A DNA stretch of 64,000 nucleotides. It comes from Porphyra umbilicalis (lineage: Eukaryota > Rhodophyta > Bangiophyceae > Bangiales > Bangiaceae). Both the position numbers and the translations under genes were made by a program. Where the stretch lies: NCBI GenBank assembly GCA_002049455.2, contig KV918942.1, forward strand, positions 89,520 through 153,519. The letters run 5' to 3'. This document shows, one piece after another, positions 22,752-33,773 of the stretch. The first letter of the stretch is position 1, and the number at the start of each line of letters is the position of its first letter. The notes under the pieces were generated by a model. It did not search any database and was not told the DNA's origin. It worked only from the letters and a program-made list of their open reading frames with translations.

Positions 22752-23358
22752 AACGGCGTCCGCATCGGCCGACGCCCACGCGTCGAGGAGGGCGCGGACG
22801 CCCCCGCCCGGGTCGGCGACGAGGCGGGGCCCCCAGCCGCCGCGCAGCAGCCGCGGCAGCGGCTCTGCGGCGACCGCCGCCCGCTCGATGCCCGCCCACT
22901 CACTCCCCCCCCCCCCCCCCCCCCCCGCGCGGGCGGCTGGACCCCCCCCCCCCCCCCCCCCCCGCCCACGGGACCCCCCCCCCAACAGCGCTTCCACCGC
23001 CTCGGGGGCCCCCCCCCCCACGGCGGCCACGGCGGCGAGCGCGGCCGCCGCCGCGGCCGCCTCAAACCCCATGGCCGTCAGCGACGCCACGCCCGGCGGC
23101 GGCGGCGGCGACGGAGGCGCCACAACGGCAACGAGGCGGTGGGCGGGAAGGGCCGTCGGCGGGTGTGTCGGGTAGGCCACCCCCCCGCAGTAGAGCGTCA
23201 CGTCCCCAACCGCGGGGCGGGGGGGGGAAGCGCCCGCACGACGGCGGGCACGACCGCGTCGGGCGTGAGGGGGGGGGGGGGGGCGCCAGTGTGAGCGTCG
23301 TGGGGGGGGCGGGCGCAGGGTGCAGCACCGTGATGTGGAGTTGGGGGGACGGCGCCAT
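22344..23358 (-). CDS. RAD23-like UBL-UBA protein, frame broken at homopolymers
   Basis: The ATG at 23358 begins a ubiquitin-like segment (LHITVLHPAP, then VTLYCGGVAYP and RLVAVVAPP in the next frame). It is followed by a UBA domain (VASLTAMGFEAAA to PEAVEALLGGG), a Leu-rich segment where an XPC-binding domain would sit (LPRLLRGGWG, VRALLDAW), a poly-Gly tract and a C-terminal UBA domain (EDAAIGRLAELV to VAAANFLLDGG). The order UBL-UBA-XPC-binding-UBA is that of RAD23, which brings ubiquitinated proteins to the proteasome and assists nucleotide-excision repair. At least one shift is needed, at a 15-G run (23269-23283); runs of C near 22905-22980 and 22310-22330 add doubt. The inter-UBA region is shorter and more repetitive than usual. 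DDI1 or ubiquilin are less likely because neither has two UBA domains. Confidence 0.55.
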
Positions 23359-24998
23359 GCTGTGGCTCGAGGCGAGGCAGGGGGAAAAATACCTGGGGGA
23401 AGGCAGGGGAAAGAGGAACGGGACGGCAGGCGGGGCAGGACGGCATCAATGGCGAGGGTGGCCTCGCAGCCCCCCCGATTGGGGCACGGCGGTGCCGACA
23501 GGGGCACAGGGCAATGGAGCGGCGCCGCGGGCGGTAACACGGTGCCGCGGGCGATAACACGGTGCCGCGGGTGCGGCGGCGGTGGAGGCGGTAACACGGT
23601 GCCGCGGGTGCGACGGCGGTGGAGGCGGTGACGGCAGTAGGCCAAAGACGGCCGCGGCACGGGACGGTCCTCCGAGCTGTTTGCGCAACCGTATTCGACC
23701 AATGGTCATAGTGAGGTCCTCCCCATTTTTGCCGACCCCGTCGATATCAAAAACTGTGATCCACCATGTGTGGCCGCGTCACAGCCATCCAGCCAGCCAC
23801 ACGATTTGCGTCGACCAATCAAAAGCAGTCCAAGACACCGTCTTGACAGAAACCCCCATTGGCCAAAATTGGCACGCCAGCAATATCCCCGTCGGAGCAG
23901 AGCATTTCGGCTTGTCTCGGGCACGGGGCTCTCGGTCCGGCCGCGCCCGCCACGCGGCCTGGTGGTCGGCGCGGGGGGGCGCGCCGCGGCGGGGGGGGCG
24001 CCGGCGCGCGGGCGCCGGCGCGCCCCCCGACGGCACCGCGCCGGCGCCCGGCGCGCGCCGCCGCCCGGCGGGCGGCGGCGCGCGCGGCACCCCCGCGACG
24101 GCGCGCCCCCCGACGCGCGGGCGGCGGGCGCGGCGGCGTGTGCCGCCCGCGGGGTTGGACGCGTCCCCACGGCCGGCGCGGCGGCGGCGCGGCGCGGCGC
24201 GGCGCGCCGCCGCCGCCCCGTCCGCGTCGGCGGCGCGCCCGCCGCGCCGCCCGCCCCCGCCGCCCGCGCGGACCGCCACGGACGGCGCCGCGCGCGCCGC
24301 GGGCGGGCGGGGCGGCGGCGCCGCCCACGTCGGCGCTGACGCGTCGGCGCGGACGGGCGGGCGGGCGGGCGGCGCCCCGCGGGTGCCGCGTCGACGGGCG
24401 GGGGGTGGGCGGGCGGCGGGTGCGGGGCTGGGACGCGCCGACGGGGGGCACCCAGCGTGGCGCCCCGCGGGCCTTGTGCTGCGGCGCGTTGCGGCGGGCG
24501 GCGGGTGGGCACGGGGCGGGGCGCGCCGCCCGTGCGACCGCGCGCGGGTGGCCCGTCTCGCAGCGGCCGCGCCGCCGCCGCCGTTGCGGCACGGCAAACG
24601 GCGGTGCACGGGGCGGGCGCGCGCCGTCTGCGGCCCCCGCCGCCGGGCGTCGGGCGACACCCGCAGGGTGGTCCGGCCGCGACCTCCACCCAACGTGACG
24701 CAGGGGCCAAGGTAACAAGAAAAAAGAAAAGCACCGCGCATGACCACAACCATACACCCGAGCTCCCCCCTCTGTACAAAAAAAAAAAAATGAACGGCAC
24801 GCGGCCGCCCGCACCAGAGGGAGCCCCAAAGCAATCGCCGCCGGCATGTGCACCCAAACACCCCCCCGCCCCTGCGCGCCCCACGACCCGCGCCTCGACC
24901 GTGCGGCGGCGCCGCACGCCCATCCCGCACCCCCCCCCCCCCCGTGCCACGCCACGCGGCCGCCTCGCGGCCGCCGCCACCGCCGCCGCCACCCGCCG
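23359..24998. other. Intergenic region with an extreme G+C tract
   Basis: 23700-23930 is moderate in composition and could be promoter sequence of the RAD23-like gene. 23960-24700 is almost entirely G and C, dense in GCGC and CGCC, and every frame gives Arg/Ala/Pro/Gly strings; I see no gene. 24720-24800 is A-rich with a run of 12 or more A just before 24790, which may mark the 3' end of a minus-strand transcript or an old retroposed tail. Confidence 0.45.
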
Positions 24999-26634
24999 TC
25001 ACAAGGTCGGGCGCGGGGTGCCCTTGCCCTTGGCCGCCCGCCCGTGGCGTGCCTTCAACGCCGCCGCCGCGGCGGCGCCCGGCGGGCGCGTGCGGCTGCT
25101 CCCCCCCCCGCTGTGTTCGACAAACTCGGCAATCGACAGCGCAATGGCCGCCTCGGTCAGCGCCTCCTCCGTCTCGACGGCGTCGCTTTGGTGCAACACG
25201 GCGGCGGCGACAGCGTCGGCGGCAGCGGCGGCGGCGGCAGCCGAGCGGCGGCCGGCGGGGAGGCCGAGGAGCGTCGCGGGGGGGGCGGCGGCAGCTTGCC
25301 GCTACTCGCCGCGGGGTCGACGAGGGAGTTGTAGTGCTGCCCGCCGTGGTAGGTGAGGCGCAGGGGCGGGCGCACGAGGCTCGTCGACGCGTCCGCGGGG
25401 GGGAGGGGCGGCCGCGGCGACGGCGGCGGTAGGGTGGCGGCATGCGACGACGCTGGGGGGGGGGGCCGCCACCACCCGCGGTGGGGGAGTCGTCCCCGCC
25501 GCTGCCGGCCGCCGTCGGCCGCGGCGGGGCCGAGGAGGACGCGCCCGCGTCGCCGCCCGGCAGCCCCCCCCCGACGTGCCGGGCGGCGCCGCCGCCGCTG
25601 CCGCCGCCGCAGACGCGGTGTGCCCCTCGGGCTGCGGGTGGTGGTAGATGGTCAGCGGCTGCAGGCTGTACGCGTACACCTCCACGGGGCGCGCGTACAG
25701 TTCCGCCGCCGCCTGAATCTCCACGTGGTTCCCGTGGCACCGGTCCCGCCGCTTGCGCGCCACGTACTCGTCAAAGGGCTCTGAGATAAAGGCGGAAAAA
25801 AAGTCGCGCTGCAAGTCAATGTAGTCCATGACCGCCGCCCGCACCGCCCGGTGCGCCTCCTCCGTCCCATACACCTGGTCCGCGAGGGAGCGGAAGAGGC
25901 AGTTGTGGTCCCCGCGGACGGGGCGGATGCGCCAGCCGCGGGCGCGGCGGAGGAGCGCCTCAAAGTCCGACTCGGACATGGTCGGGGCGACGCGCTCCGC
26001 GCCGCCGCTGCCCGTCGAGCTGCCGCCGCTCTCCGAGCCGCCGTCACCCGCCACGCCGCCGCCGCCACCGCTGCTGCTGCTGCTGCTGCTGCCGACGACG
26101 ACGGGGGTGCCCGCGGGGGCGGCGGCGGGGGCGGTCGACGGGGGGGCCGCCGCGGGGAGCGTCGGCGCGTCGGCCGCCCGCGGGGGGGGGTCCCCCACCG
26201 CCCACACCGCCGCGGGGGAGGCGGGGCGGTCGGGCGGCGACGCGGGCGCCGGCGGGGGGGTCCCCGTAACCGCCCGAGGCGGCGTGCGCGGTGCCAATGG
26301 TGCGGCGGCGGCCGACGGCGGGCGCGCGGGTGGCGGCCGCCCGAGCGCCACCGCGGCCACGGGGCGCGGCGCGGCCACGGGCGCGGCCGTCGCAAAGGAC
26401 GCGGACGGGGGCGCCCCAGCAGCGGCGGGCGCGCCCGTCAAGGGGAGGCCTCCCCCCGGCGGCGCCGGCTCTCGCCCTTCCCCACGGGCGGGCGGCCGGG
26501 GGGGCGCACCCCCCGCCGCCGCCGGGGGGGCGACCGCCCCCCCCCGCAACGCTCCGTCGGGGGGAGGCCGTGCCTCGGTGCCGGCCGGCAGAGTGGATGG
26601 CACGGGCGGCGGTGGCGGTGACGGCGGCGGCGGA

Positions 26635-26670
<36 letters not shown>

Positions 26671-26699
26671 CCGGCCGCGTCGCCGACACGCACGCGCAT
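24999..26699 (-). CDS. OTUD5-like deubiquitinase, frame broken at homopolymers
   Basis: From the ATG at 26699 a long Pro/Ala/Gly-rich leader precedes an OTU cysteine-protease domain: MSESDFEALLRRARGWRIRP, then GDHNCLFRSLADQVYG with the catalytic Cys, MDYIDLQRDFFSAFI, CHGNHVEIQAAAELYARP and VEVYAYS. This is the OTUD5 pattern (ubiquitin-chain hydrolase). A low-complexity insertion of about 80 residues follows, and the catalytic-His strand LTYHGGQHYNSLVDP (25324-25372) lies in another frame. A ubiquitin-interacting-motif-like helix (EEALTEAAIALSIAEFVE) near the C-terminus is in a further frame that stops at 24999. Frame changes sit among G runs (for example 25455-25466). The catalytic Cys and His are both present, so a working gene with sequencing or assembly indels is more likely than a pseudogene. 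Confidence 0.72.
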
Positions 26700-27183
26700 G
26701 GCGCGGGCGGCCGGCTCCCCCCGACAGGCAACAAACGTCGGGTTGGCGGGCGCGACGCCAATTGAATGGCGGGGTGGGGATACACCCCCGCACTTTGGAC
26801 GTCGGGCCAACGTGCGGGGAGGGTGGCGGCGGCGGCGGTGGCGGGCGGGGGCAGCGTGAGCCAGAGGACCACGGGAGGGTGCAGGTGGCGGCGGACGGGA
26901 GTCGGGGGGGGGGGAGGCGAGAGGGCAGACCTGTGGCGGTGCTGGTTGGGTGTGTGACGTGTCGCGTGGTGTTGGGCAGGCGCAGCTTTGGAGTTGTGCC
27001 ATCCAAGTTGGGCCGCTGAAGTAGTTGTGTTTTCTCAACTGAAAGCGCGTCCGCGAAAACACCCTGGACTTGAAAAAAACGATAAAACTGTTTTCACACC
27101 ACGAAAGATGCATAAGCAAGTCGAGCACCGCCTCCGACCGGCGCCGCTTGGGAGCGCACGTACGAGCGGGAGATCAGAAAAAA
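26700..27183. other. Region upstream of the OTU gene
   Basis: GC-rich leader or promoter sequence of the minus-strand OTU gene, grading into less GC-rich sequence from about 26990 where the Harbinger remnant begins. No gene is recognised. Confidence 0.4.
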
Positions 27184-28321
27184 GAGTGCCTTGCAGTGGT
27201 GTTGCGGCGCCTTGTCTCCATTGAACGTTGGGCCGACCTGAAGGTGATGTTCGGCCGCTGCCGCTCCTCTCTCACCGAATTTTTTTTTCCGCACGGTGGA
27301 CCGCTTGATGATCACGTGGGGCCACCTTTTGACGAGGTGGCGCGGCGAGTTGATGGATGAGCGAGCGGCGGTGTACGTGGACTAGGGTTGTGCAACACGC
27401 CCAAGGCGTGTTCACGGACACGCCCAGGGCGTGTTTTATCGCTTGTTCAGGGCGTGTCACGCCAGCACGCCTGCCCAAACATGGGTCGTGTTTTAGGCGT
27501 GTTTAACTACAGGTTCATGTGCACATAATAGGCTGGTTGCAGTGAGGTGGTCGTGTCAGGATTGCGACCGACTCGACCCCCACCGATTGCCGGACATGAC
27601 CAAGGTGGTGCTGCAAATGCGAGCTGCGCTGGCCAAAGAGGCGGCGCCGCGCCAGACGGTGTCACCGGGGTCCCGCATGGGCGATTTTGGTCAAGATGCC
27701 GGCGGAATGGTGGACCCCAATGATGACTACGACGATGAGTGGAGCCCCCCCCCAGGCTGCCGACAACGAGAACGATGCTGACGCGAGTACGGTCGCAGGC
27801 CTGGCATCCGACGCCAGAAGCATACAGCAACAGTTGGACGAGGTGTCCCAGGCATGCCGTGAGCGGGGAGAGGCGACAGCGAACGACGAAGCGTCGGAAG
27901 TCAACGGCGCCAGCCAGCCGCGTCGCCTCCGAGAGTCTGATCTTGTGAGCCTTTGCGAGGCTTACGTGGCGCGGAGCGTAGGCACGGAGGGTGTCGCTGC
28001 TGCGGTGGGTGGGGCGTCGAGCCCGACAGGCAGCGGCCAAGGTCCTCGTCAGACCAACGTGCTGCTCAAGGATGTGTTTCACACGACGGGCGAGCCGACA
28101 AAGGCGGGCGGCGCGCCGCCGCCCCGTCCGCGCGCACGCGCGGGTGCGCCGGCGGCCGGCAGTCAGCCACCCATGAGGGCGCCTTCCGCCGCTGTGCGCG
28201 CGAGGGCGCCCCAGAGGCCGACTGCCCACCCCCCCCCCGCCCCCCCCTCCCGATCCCCCCCCCCCTCTCGCTGCGTCAGCGAAGCCGCCCCACTCCCCGC
28301 CGCCCGTCGCATGCGGCCACC

Positions 28322-28352
<31 letters not shown>

Positions 28353-29225
28353 ATCGCCGCCGACCGCGCTGCCGCTGCCGCGGCGCGGCGGCGTGGTATT
28401 TGGTCAGCGCTAAGATTGTGTATCGTATGGAGCGGTTTAGGCAGAGCATTGGTAGGTGCTACTTGGATTCTTTATGGGTGTTACTTTAGGGCGTGTTGGG
28501 CGTGTTTAGTGTTTAAGGGCGTGTTTAGGGCGTTTCTTAACGTGTCACGACCGCACGCCCTTCAAAAAGGGGCGTGTTGCACAACCCGACCGTGGACGCT
28601 GTTCATAGGCAGGGAGCACCGCTGCAAACCTGTGTTGAATTTATTGACGGTACTCCCATTCATGTTGCTCGCCCATGTGGAGGGTTCAAGTGCGCGTGCT
28701 ATTCGGGGCACAAGAGGCGACATGTCCGTAAGTTTCAGAGCGACACACCCTGTGATGGGTTGGTCTTCCGCATGTATGGTCCGCACGAGGGGCGGCGCCA
28801 CGACATGGTGCTGTACTATGAGTTCGGGCTGGACGACGACCTGCGGCAGACTCTCCTCATCGACGGTGTACAGCATTGCTTGCATGGCGACTCGGCGTAT
28901 GTTCTCCGTGCCTGGATGCAAACGGGTCACGGCAACGGGCTGGACCGTATTGCGGTAGAACGGGCATTCGACCTTTCCATGAGCCGCGTCTGCGAGAGAG
29001 TGGAGTGGGGCAATATATCGACATCAAACAATACTGCACCACACTAGACTTTCAGAGGAAGCTCAAGATACGGGAGACGGCGGTGGGCAAGCAGTATCTT
29101 TGTGGTGCGCTCTTGCGCAACATCCGGTCGTCCCTGTACGGCAACCAGACCGCATCTTACTTCGGTTGTGACCCACCATATTTGGAACGATACCTGTCTG
29201 ATCGATCTCGTACGTCTGCTCCCTG
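27184..29225 (+). pseudogene. PIF/Harbinger transposase, disrupted
   Basis: The pieces match the DDE transposase of PIF/Harbinger elements (also the HARBI1 fold). Piece 1, 27184-27382: LRRLVSIERWADLKVMFGR, then after a one-base shift in a 9-T run (27280-27288) the frame with LMITWGHLLTRWRGELMDER. Piece 2, after the inserted element, from 28590: AVHRQGAPLQTCVEFIDGT with the first Asp, GPHEGRRHDMVLYYEF, GDSAYVLRAWM with the second Asp and SRVCERVEWG with the Glu. Piece 3, after another shift near 29000: LDFQRKLKIRETAVGKQYL and SLYGNQTASYFG. All three catalytic residues survive, but two frameshifts and a 1.2 kb insertion mean this copy is dead. The pieces together give a near full-length enzyme for the family. 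Confidence 0.8.
27383..28589. mobile_element. hAT-like element inserted in the Harbinger transposase
   Basis: The left end begins TAGGGTTGTGCAACACGCCC and the right end on the minus strand begins TCGGGTTGTGCAACACGCCC. The 8 bp flanks are ACGTGGAC (27375-27382) and CCGTGGAC (28590-28597), seven of eight identical. Removing the element and one flank restores continuous Harbinger coding sequence across the junction. Subterminal regions are full of GGCGTGTT repeats in both orientations (27400-27505 and 28484-28575), as is usual for transposase-binding sites. An internal open frame (27687-28400) with Ala, Glu and Pro-rich sequence has no transposase motif, so the copy is probably non-autonomous. 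Confidence 0.85.
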
Positions 29226-30410
29226 TATACCAAAATATATGCTCACCAGCGCTGTAAGCAGAAGTGAAGAAGGTACGACGGGAGTCAGCAAGCGAAGCCA
29301 GTGGAACAAAATGCCATGCACGCTCGCTCATTGCGACGTCACCTGTCCTGGAGCTGACTTCATCAGCCTTTGCAAACTTCCTGAACCACCTCGTGAACCA
29401 CGAGGAATGACTAAGAGGGCCGTTGCGATGAGAAAATTCCTCGCCGTAGTTAGGAGCCCCGTTGCGAACCCACGCCTAGTCAAGGTGGATCTTTTGGATT
29501 TGAAAAGCAAGATGCCATTACAGAAGTTGCCTGAAAGCGCCGCGATTCTGGTGTGGCCTCCAGTGGCTCTGATCGACACTCTCGTATCGGAGCGGCGATT
29601 TGGCAGCCAGTCTTCCTCGCCGCCACGTCCGCCCGTCGCCGGATCATCCCGCACCGTGCTCTTGATCTCTGTGCCGCCATTCTGCCGCCTCTCTTTTCGC
29701 CCCTTATGCTTCCAAGCACCTTGAGGGCCGGCCCTGGACGTCAACGACTAAATGGTAATGGAGGGTCCGCATACAACCATGATGTGCGGTCAGCAGGATC
29801 GGACAACACGAGCTCTGCCGTCAACCAAGGCAACCCAATTACTCTGGGTTCGTTTGTTGATAGTCTTCGGTGGACTGTATGTTTTTGACATCATCGTGAT
29901 CAGCGCTCTGAGTTGAACCCAATGGTATGAAAAGAACTCATCCGACCGCTATCGGCTCGGGCAGTAAATTGCATCTTCTTCGAACTGGGCTCGTCGGACG
30001 TCATGTCTTGCGCATGAGAGCCGAAGACATATCAGAGACTTGCCTTCACACTGGGAGTGGACTCAAGGGCATCTCGCCTGTTGAGTAGGTGTCATGAGCT
30101 GATTGGCCCACATCCACTTCCTCAGGAGAAACTGAGGACGTGGAGGCAGTAAGTACTATGTTTTCCAATTCCACTGCCGGCCACCGCAACCGCCAATAGA
30201 AAGCCAAAATTGTTGGACCGATCCAATCAGGTGGCTTCCTGGGCCCTGAAATCCAAAAGAGCCGTTGGATGCGGTCTTAACTAGGCGTGAACCCCACAGG
30301 TGGGATCCCGCGCCTGCGATCAACGGATCCAGGAGGGGATGAAATCGCTTGATTCCGTACGATGTCAGTCTCGTCGCATTGACAAAACTCTTTGGACACG
30401 TCCAGTGCTT
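29226..30410. other. Downstream of the Harbinger remnant, nothing recognised
   Basis: The last transposase frame stays open to 29724 but resemblance to the family ends near 29225. The remainder has frequent stops and lower G+C than the gene zone; it may be old transposon sequence. I found no matching terminal inverted repeat for the Harbinger element. Confidence 0.4.
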
Positions 30411-31244
30411 CTATACATTCCAGGGTCGCAGTCGAACCGACGGTCTCCAAGTGCCAACCAAACGCTGATACCCTTCATGCGCGGGGCGAAACAAGTTTGC
30501 ACCAAATTGACTGCCGACGCACACACGTGCCTCTGCCAGCACCGCCTCATCATGCGAAATTTGCCTCTCCCGCAGCGCAAACTCCTTCGAGGCCACATCC
30601 TGCGTGCGCTTGTCGCTCCTCTCCAGCACTGCAACAAACTCAGCGTCATCGAAATCCTCTGGGCGTCTACGACGACGGGTGGGGGATGGCCCCATCAAGC
30701 CGCCGCCGCCACTCCTATCAGATGTGGTCAAAGTCGCGGCACTCGTGCCCTCGCCCCTTGATGCCATGGCCAAATGGCGGACTGGTTCACCATTCGTGAC
30801 CAAATCCTCCTCGACCGCCGGGCGCTCCTTCCGCTCGGCCGCGGTACGTTCGTTGAACCCGTTCATCTCCTCCATCACATCGACGAGCAGCAGCTCCATC
30901 GGCTTAGGGACTTCTTCCGCCACGGTCTTGGTCGCGCGCCTCTTGCTCAACGCCTCAGCGACTTGGGCGAGGGGTGGGGGGGTGGCGATGTTGGGGCAGC
31001 CATGGTGGCGGTTGGCAGGGTGCACTGCGAAAGGTGCTGCGTCGTCTCGCCTCAAGAAATTGATGCGTGCAGGCGCCCAGATCGGCTGGGACGAGCGCTG
31101 GAGGTGAGGCTGGAGCCACGTGTGTTGCCCCGGCTGCCTGCACCGACCAGTATTGGGCGTGGGCCAGATGAGCCCTACACCCAGAAATGGGTTCCAAATG
31201 TGGGTACCAGCTGTATTGTGGCACAAAACGTGGACCCAACCCAC
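30411..31244 (-). CDS. Hypothetical protein with charged helical C-terminus
   Basis: No family is recognised. The first third of the 277-residue frame (through about 31060) looks like translated non-coding DNA, while the part from about residue 90 is more protein-like: AQVAEALSKRRATKTVAEEV, MELLLVDVMEEMNGFNERTA, an RRRRRPEDFDDAEFVAVLER stretch and a coil (SKEFALRERQISHDEAVLAE). Because it sits next to a Harbinger transposase on the opposite strand, it could be a remnant of the second (Myb/SANT-like) Harbinger protein, but I see no diagnostic Trp pattern. Confidence 0.3.
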   Translation of the reverse strand: MGWVHVLCHNTAGTHIWNPFLGVGLIWPTPNTGRCRQPGQHTWLQPHLQRSSQPIWAPARINFLRRDDAAPFAVHPANRHHGCPNIATPPPLAQVAEALSKRRATKTVAEEVPKPMELLLVDVMEEMNGFNERTAAERKERPAVEEDLVTNGEPVRHLAMASRGEGTSAATLTTSDRSGGGGLMGPSPTRRRRRPEDFDDAEFVAVLERSDKRTQDVASKEFALRERQISHDEAVLAEARVCVGSQFGANLFRPAHEGYQRLVGTWRPSVRLRPWNV

Positions 31245-32137
31245 GCCACCGACCCAAATTTGACTTGCCGACGCTCTCTATTGCTGGTTGCATAATTTTG
31301 AGAGGACCAGAACTGCCCAGCAGTACCGCTCATCCCCGGATTTTGTCCTGGCCGTACCAGAGACATCGTGAGAAAGTCTTCTGACGGTGTGCGACTTGGA
31401 ACCTGGAGGCAACGGTGGGGAAGACGGTGCCTGTTGAGCATCAATGTCCATAATGTCCTCCATGTCGTCGTCTTCCGCCCAAACCCGTGAGAGCCGCCGC
31501 TTCTGTCCGCGACGGCACACAACCATCGGGTCGCCGGGAGGGGAAGAGGACATCTCGTGGCGCTACTCCACCCTGGTATGAAGGAACTGGCTTTTGGCAG
31601 CCAAGCGTTTATAGCGACGTTGCTTTTTGATCCTTTGTTGTCGGCTCTGCCATTCATTGCGAAGCAGACCTAGCCAGGTGTTGGATTGTTCACCCACTAT
31701 TTGGGAGCGTGAGCTCGGTTAACCAATAAAGCAACATATGTGCCGTATTGCGAAAGCTCTGGCGGCGGAGATCGTGCGTGTGAGGTTGGCAGAGGTCTTG
31801 ATCGTCATGTGTGACGCATTTGACTCCTACGCGACAGCCGTTACTCGGCAAGGAGCTTTTCACTCTTGCCCGTGTGCTTTCGCTCGGCAGCAAAATCCCC
31901 CTGCTGTCAATGGGGTGCCGTTCTTGACAGTTCTTCTCCAGAGCTGACCGAATGTTTACAGTGCTGCGGTTACTCCGCAAGCCTCCCGCCGCGGTTCGGC
32001 GCATGTCATTCTCGCGGCGCGAGATAGCGCGGATGACTTCCGCCGTGACGTTCCTGCTTGTTTCTCAAAGTGGATGCGTCAATCTGGCCATGTGGAATCG
32101 AGCGCCTTTTTCCGTAAGAGGTCTAAGGTCGCTTAGA
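31245..32137. other. Spacer with small open frames
   Basis: A 91-codon minus-strand frame at 31278-31553 (MSSSPPGDPMVVCRRGQKRR, then an acidic EDDDMEDIMDID stretch) might be an upstream exon of the hypothetical protein before it, but no splice pair could be supported. The rest of the stretch, to 32137, shows nothing recognisable. Confidence 0.35.
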
Positions 32138-33100
32138 TTATTTCACCTGGTGCAGCAACCCCTTGACATGGTGAGGAGCATTCAGTGGTATGGCGGCAAG
32201 CCCCGTAGTCCTCTTGTTGGTCCGAAGGTAGCCGAAAACCTCCTGCCAAAGCGTCTCCGTCACGTAGGTTGGTCGCGGCGCAAGTCTACCGGCCGAAATG
32301 CCGTACTTGTTGAAGGTCAGCCCGGCCGTCTTTGCGAGATTGTGAAAAAACGCCTCGACTTCGACGGTGGCGGGCAAGCCAGCTTCGAACCCACTCATCT
32401 CTTTGGGAGCCTCGAATGCGAAGAACGTGTCCACGTCAGGGTGACCTCGGGCAGGGCTGGACAGGTTGTCGAGCCACACACCAACGTCGTTGTGGTCGAG
32501 AGGTCGGGTCATTCGCCGGACGCACCTGGCATGCTGCAACTCACGTTGGTGAAGGCGCTTGTACATTACGTTTGTAGAGCTCGTCGCTCGACCGTAGTTG
32601 TGTCCCACGTAGAGATGACCAGTGGACTTGCGACGAACACAACGAGTGAAGAAGTAGTAGTACGCGTCATACTGAGATGCCCTGATGATGTCCTCGGGTG
32701 TGTTGACGGACGCTTGGTGCATCTGCTGCCTAATACGTGTTGCAATCGCCGCCTTGGTCTGGACGAGGCCGAGAACGACGCTGTGAACCTCGCCGACAGT
32801 CCTGGACGCCTTGAAAGCCGCAACATCCGCAGTTGTGGCCGACATCGGCAGTTGGTAAAGCGAGCCCCGCTGCGACCTTTCGGCCCGACCTGTCGTATAC
32901 ACAAGTACCGATGCGCCCTCGCTGACCACCACGATCATTCTCGCGTCCGCCTCCCATCCCCCTATAGCCTTTGCTTTCCCACATCGCCTCTGCCTCCCCC
33001 ATCCCTGCTGCCTCCTTCCACCCTCTTCGCTGCACACCCCCACCTCTGATACCTTACCACATCGGCGATGCTTCCCCTCGCCGCTGCCTCCCCCCACCAT
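32138..33100 (-). CDS. Hypothetical protein, no recognised family
   Basis: The frame gives 320 residues from the ATG at 33100, or 235 from the ATG at 32845 (MSATTADVAAFKASRTVGEV), which is where protein-like composition starts; I favour the shorter form. Features: a helical stretch with VHSVVLGLVQTKAAIATRI, an aromatic patch SQYDAYYYFFTRCVRR followed by STGHLYVGHNYGRATSS, and a C-terminal part with VEVEAFFHNLAKTAGLTF and TYVTETLWQEVFGYL. Codon and amino-acid use look natural rather than compositional. The YFFTR...STGHLYVG stretch faintly recalls a GIY-YIG motif but the match is too weak to call. No introns are evident. Confidence 0.45.
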   Translation of the reverse strand: MVGGGSGEGKHRRCGKVSEVGVCSEEGGRRQQGWGRQRRCGKAKAIGGWEADARMIVVVSEGASVLVYTTGRAERSQRGSLYQLPMSATTADVAAFKASRTVGEVHSVVLGLVQTKAAIATRIRQQMHQASVNTPEDIIRASQYDAYYYFFTRCVRRKSTGHLYVGHNYGRATSSTNVMYKRLHQRELQHARCVRRMTRPLDHNDVGVWLDNLSSPARGHPDVDTFFAFEAPKEMSGFEAGLPATVEVEAFFHNLAKTAGLTFNKYGISAGRLAPRPTYVTETLWQEVFGYLRTNKRTTGLAAIPLNAPHHVKGLLHQVK

Positions 33101-33773
33101 TTCCGCCTCGGCACACAAAGTCAATGGCCGCGACCAACCCACCCCAACACCCGCCACTCGACAGCGAAGGCCCTCCCTCAGGCAGCTCGCACACGCGCCG
33201 GAGTCGCTGCGACCGACCGCCCACTGGGACAGCGGCCAGCGGCGGGGGGGGCAAAAGCGGCTGGGGCGACGCCATACGGGGAGGAGGAGATCAGCAGCGA
33301 GGGCGGCGCCAGCGGCGCGGGGCGCGCACAGGGGCGGGGGGCGCGGACAGGGGCGGGGGCGGCGCCCGTGGGGGGGTGGCGGCGAGCGGCGGGGGGTGGC
33401 GGCGAGCGGCGAGGGCGGCGGCCGGCGGCGAGGTGTCTGGTGCAGGGCAGGGGAAGGGCAGTCTCAGAGGAGGGGCACGCCCGGGCAGCATTTGTGAACC
33501 GGCAGAACATGCTGGGGTCAGCTGTCATACACTTTCTTATGACGCTCACATCCATCGGATAGCCATCGTTTCGTCACGTCCAGGAATATTCCGAAATGTT
33601 ACCGGGGCACTCGTCATTGTAGTGAGTCCAACCATGCCTCAGTCCACAGTCGATAGAATTTTATCGTCGCGATGTGCCCCGCCGGCACCCCCCGCCAGAG
33701 CCCCCCCCAAGAGCCCTCCTCCCAGAGTCCCCCCCCCAGGCCCCCCCCCGCACCCCCCCTGCGCCCCCCCCTG
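33101..33773. other. Spacer before the copia element
   Basis: Contains a GC-rich low-complexity part (33240-33440) and a C-run-rich stretch directly before the left LTR. It ends in CCCTG (33769-33773), the left target-site copy of the copia insertion. No gene is recognised. Confidence 0.45.

Noticed and set aside
20816-23557. Very long open frames on both strands (up to about 700 codons)
   Set aside because: Products are Arg, Pro and Ala-rich strings without domains; they overlap the better supported RAD23-like and malectin genes and follow from extreme G+C, which makes stops rare.
32138-33100. GIY-YIG nuclease
   Set aside because: Only a faint YFFT...LYVG resemblance; the conserved Arg and Glu positions could not be placed with confidence.
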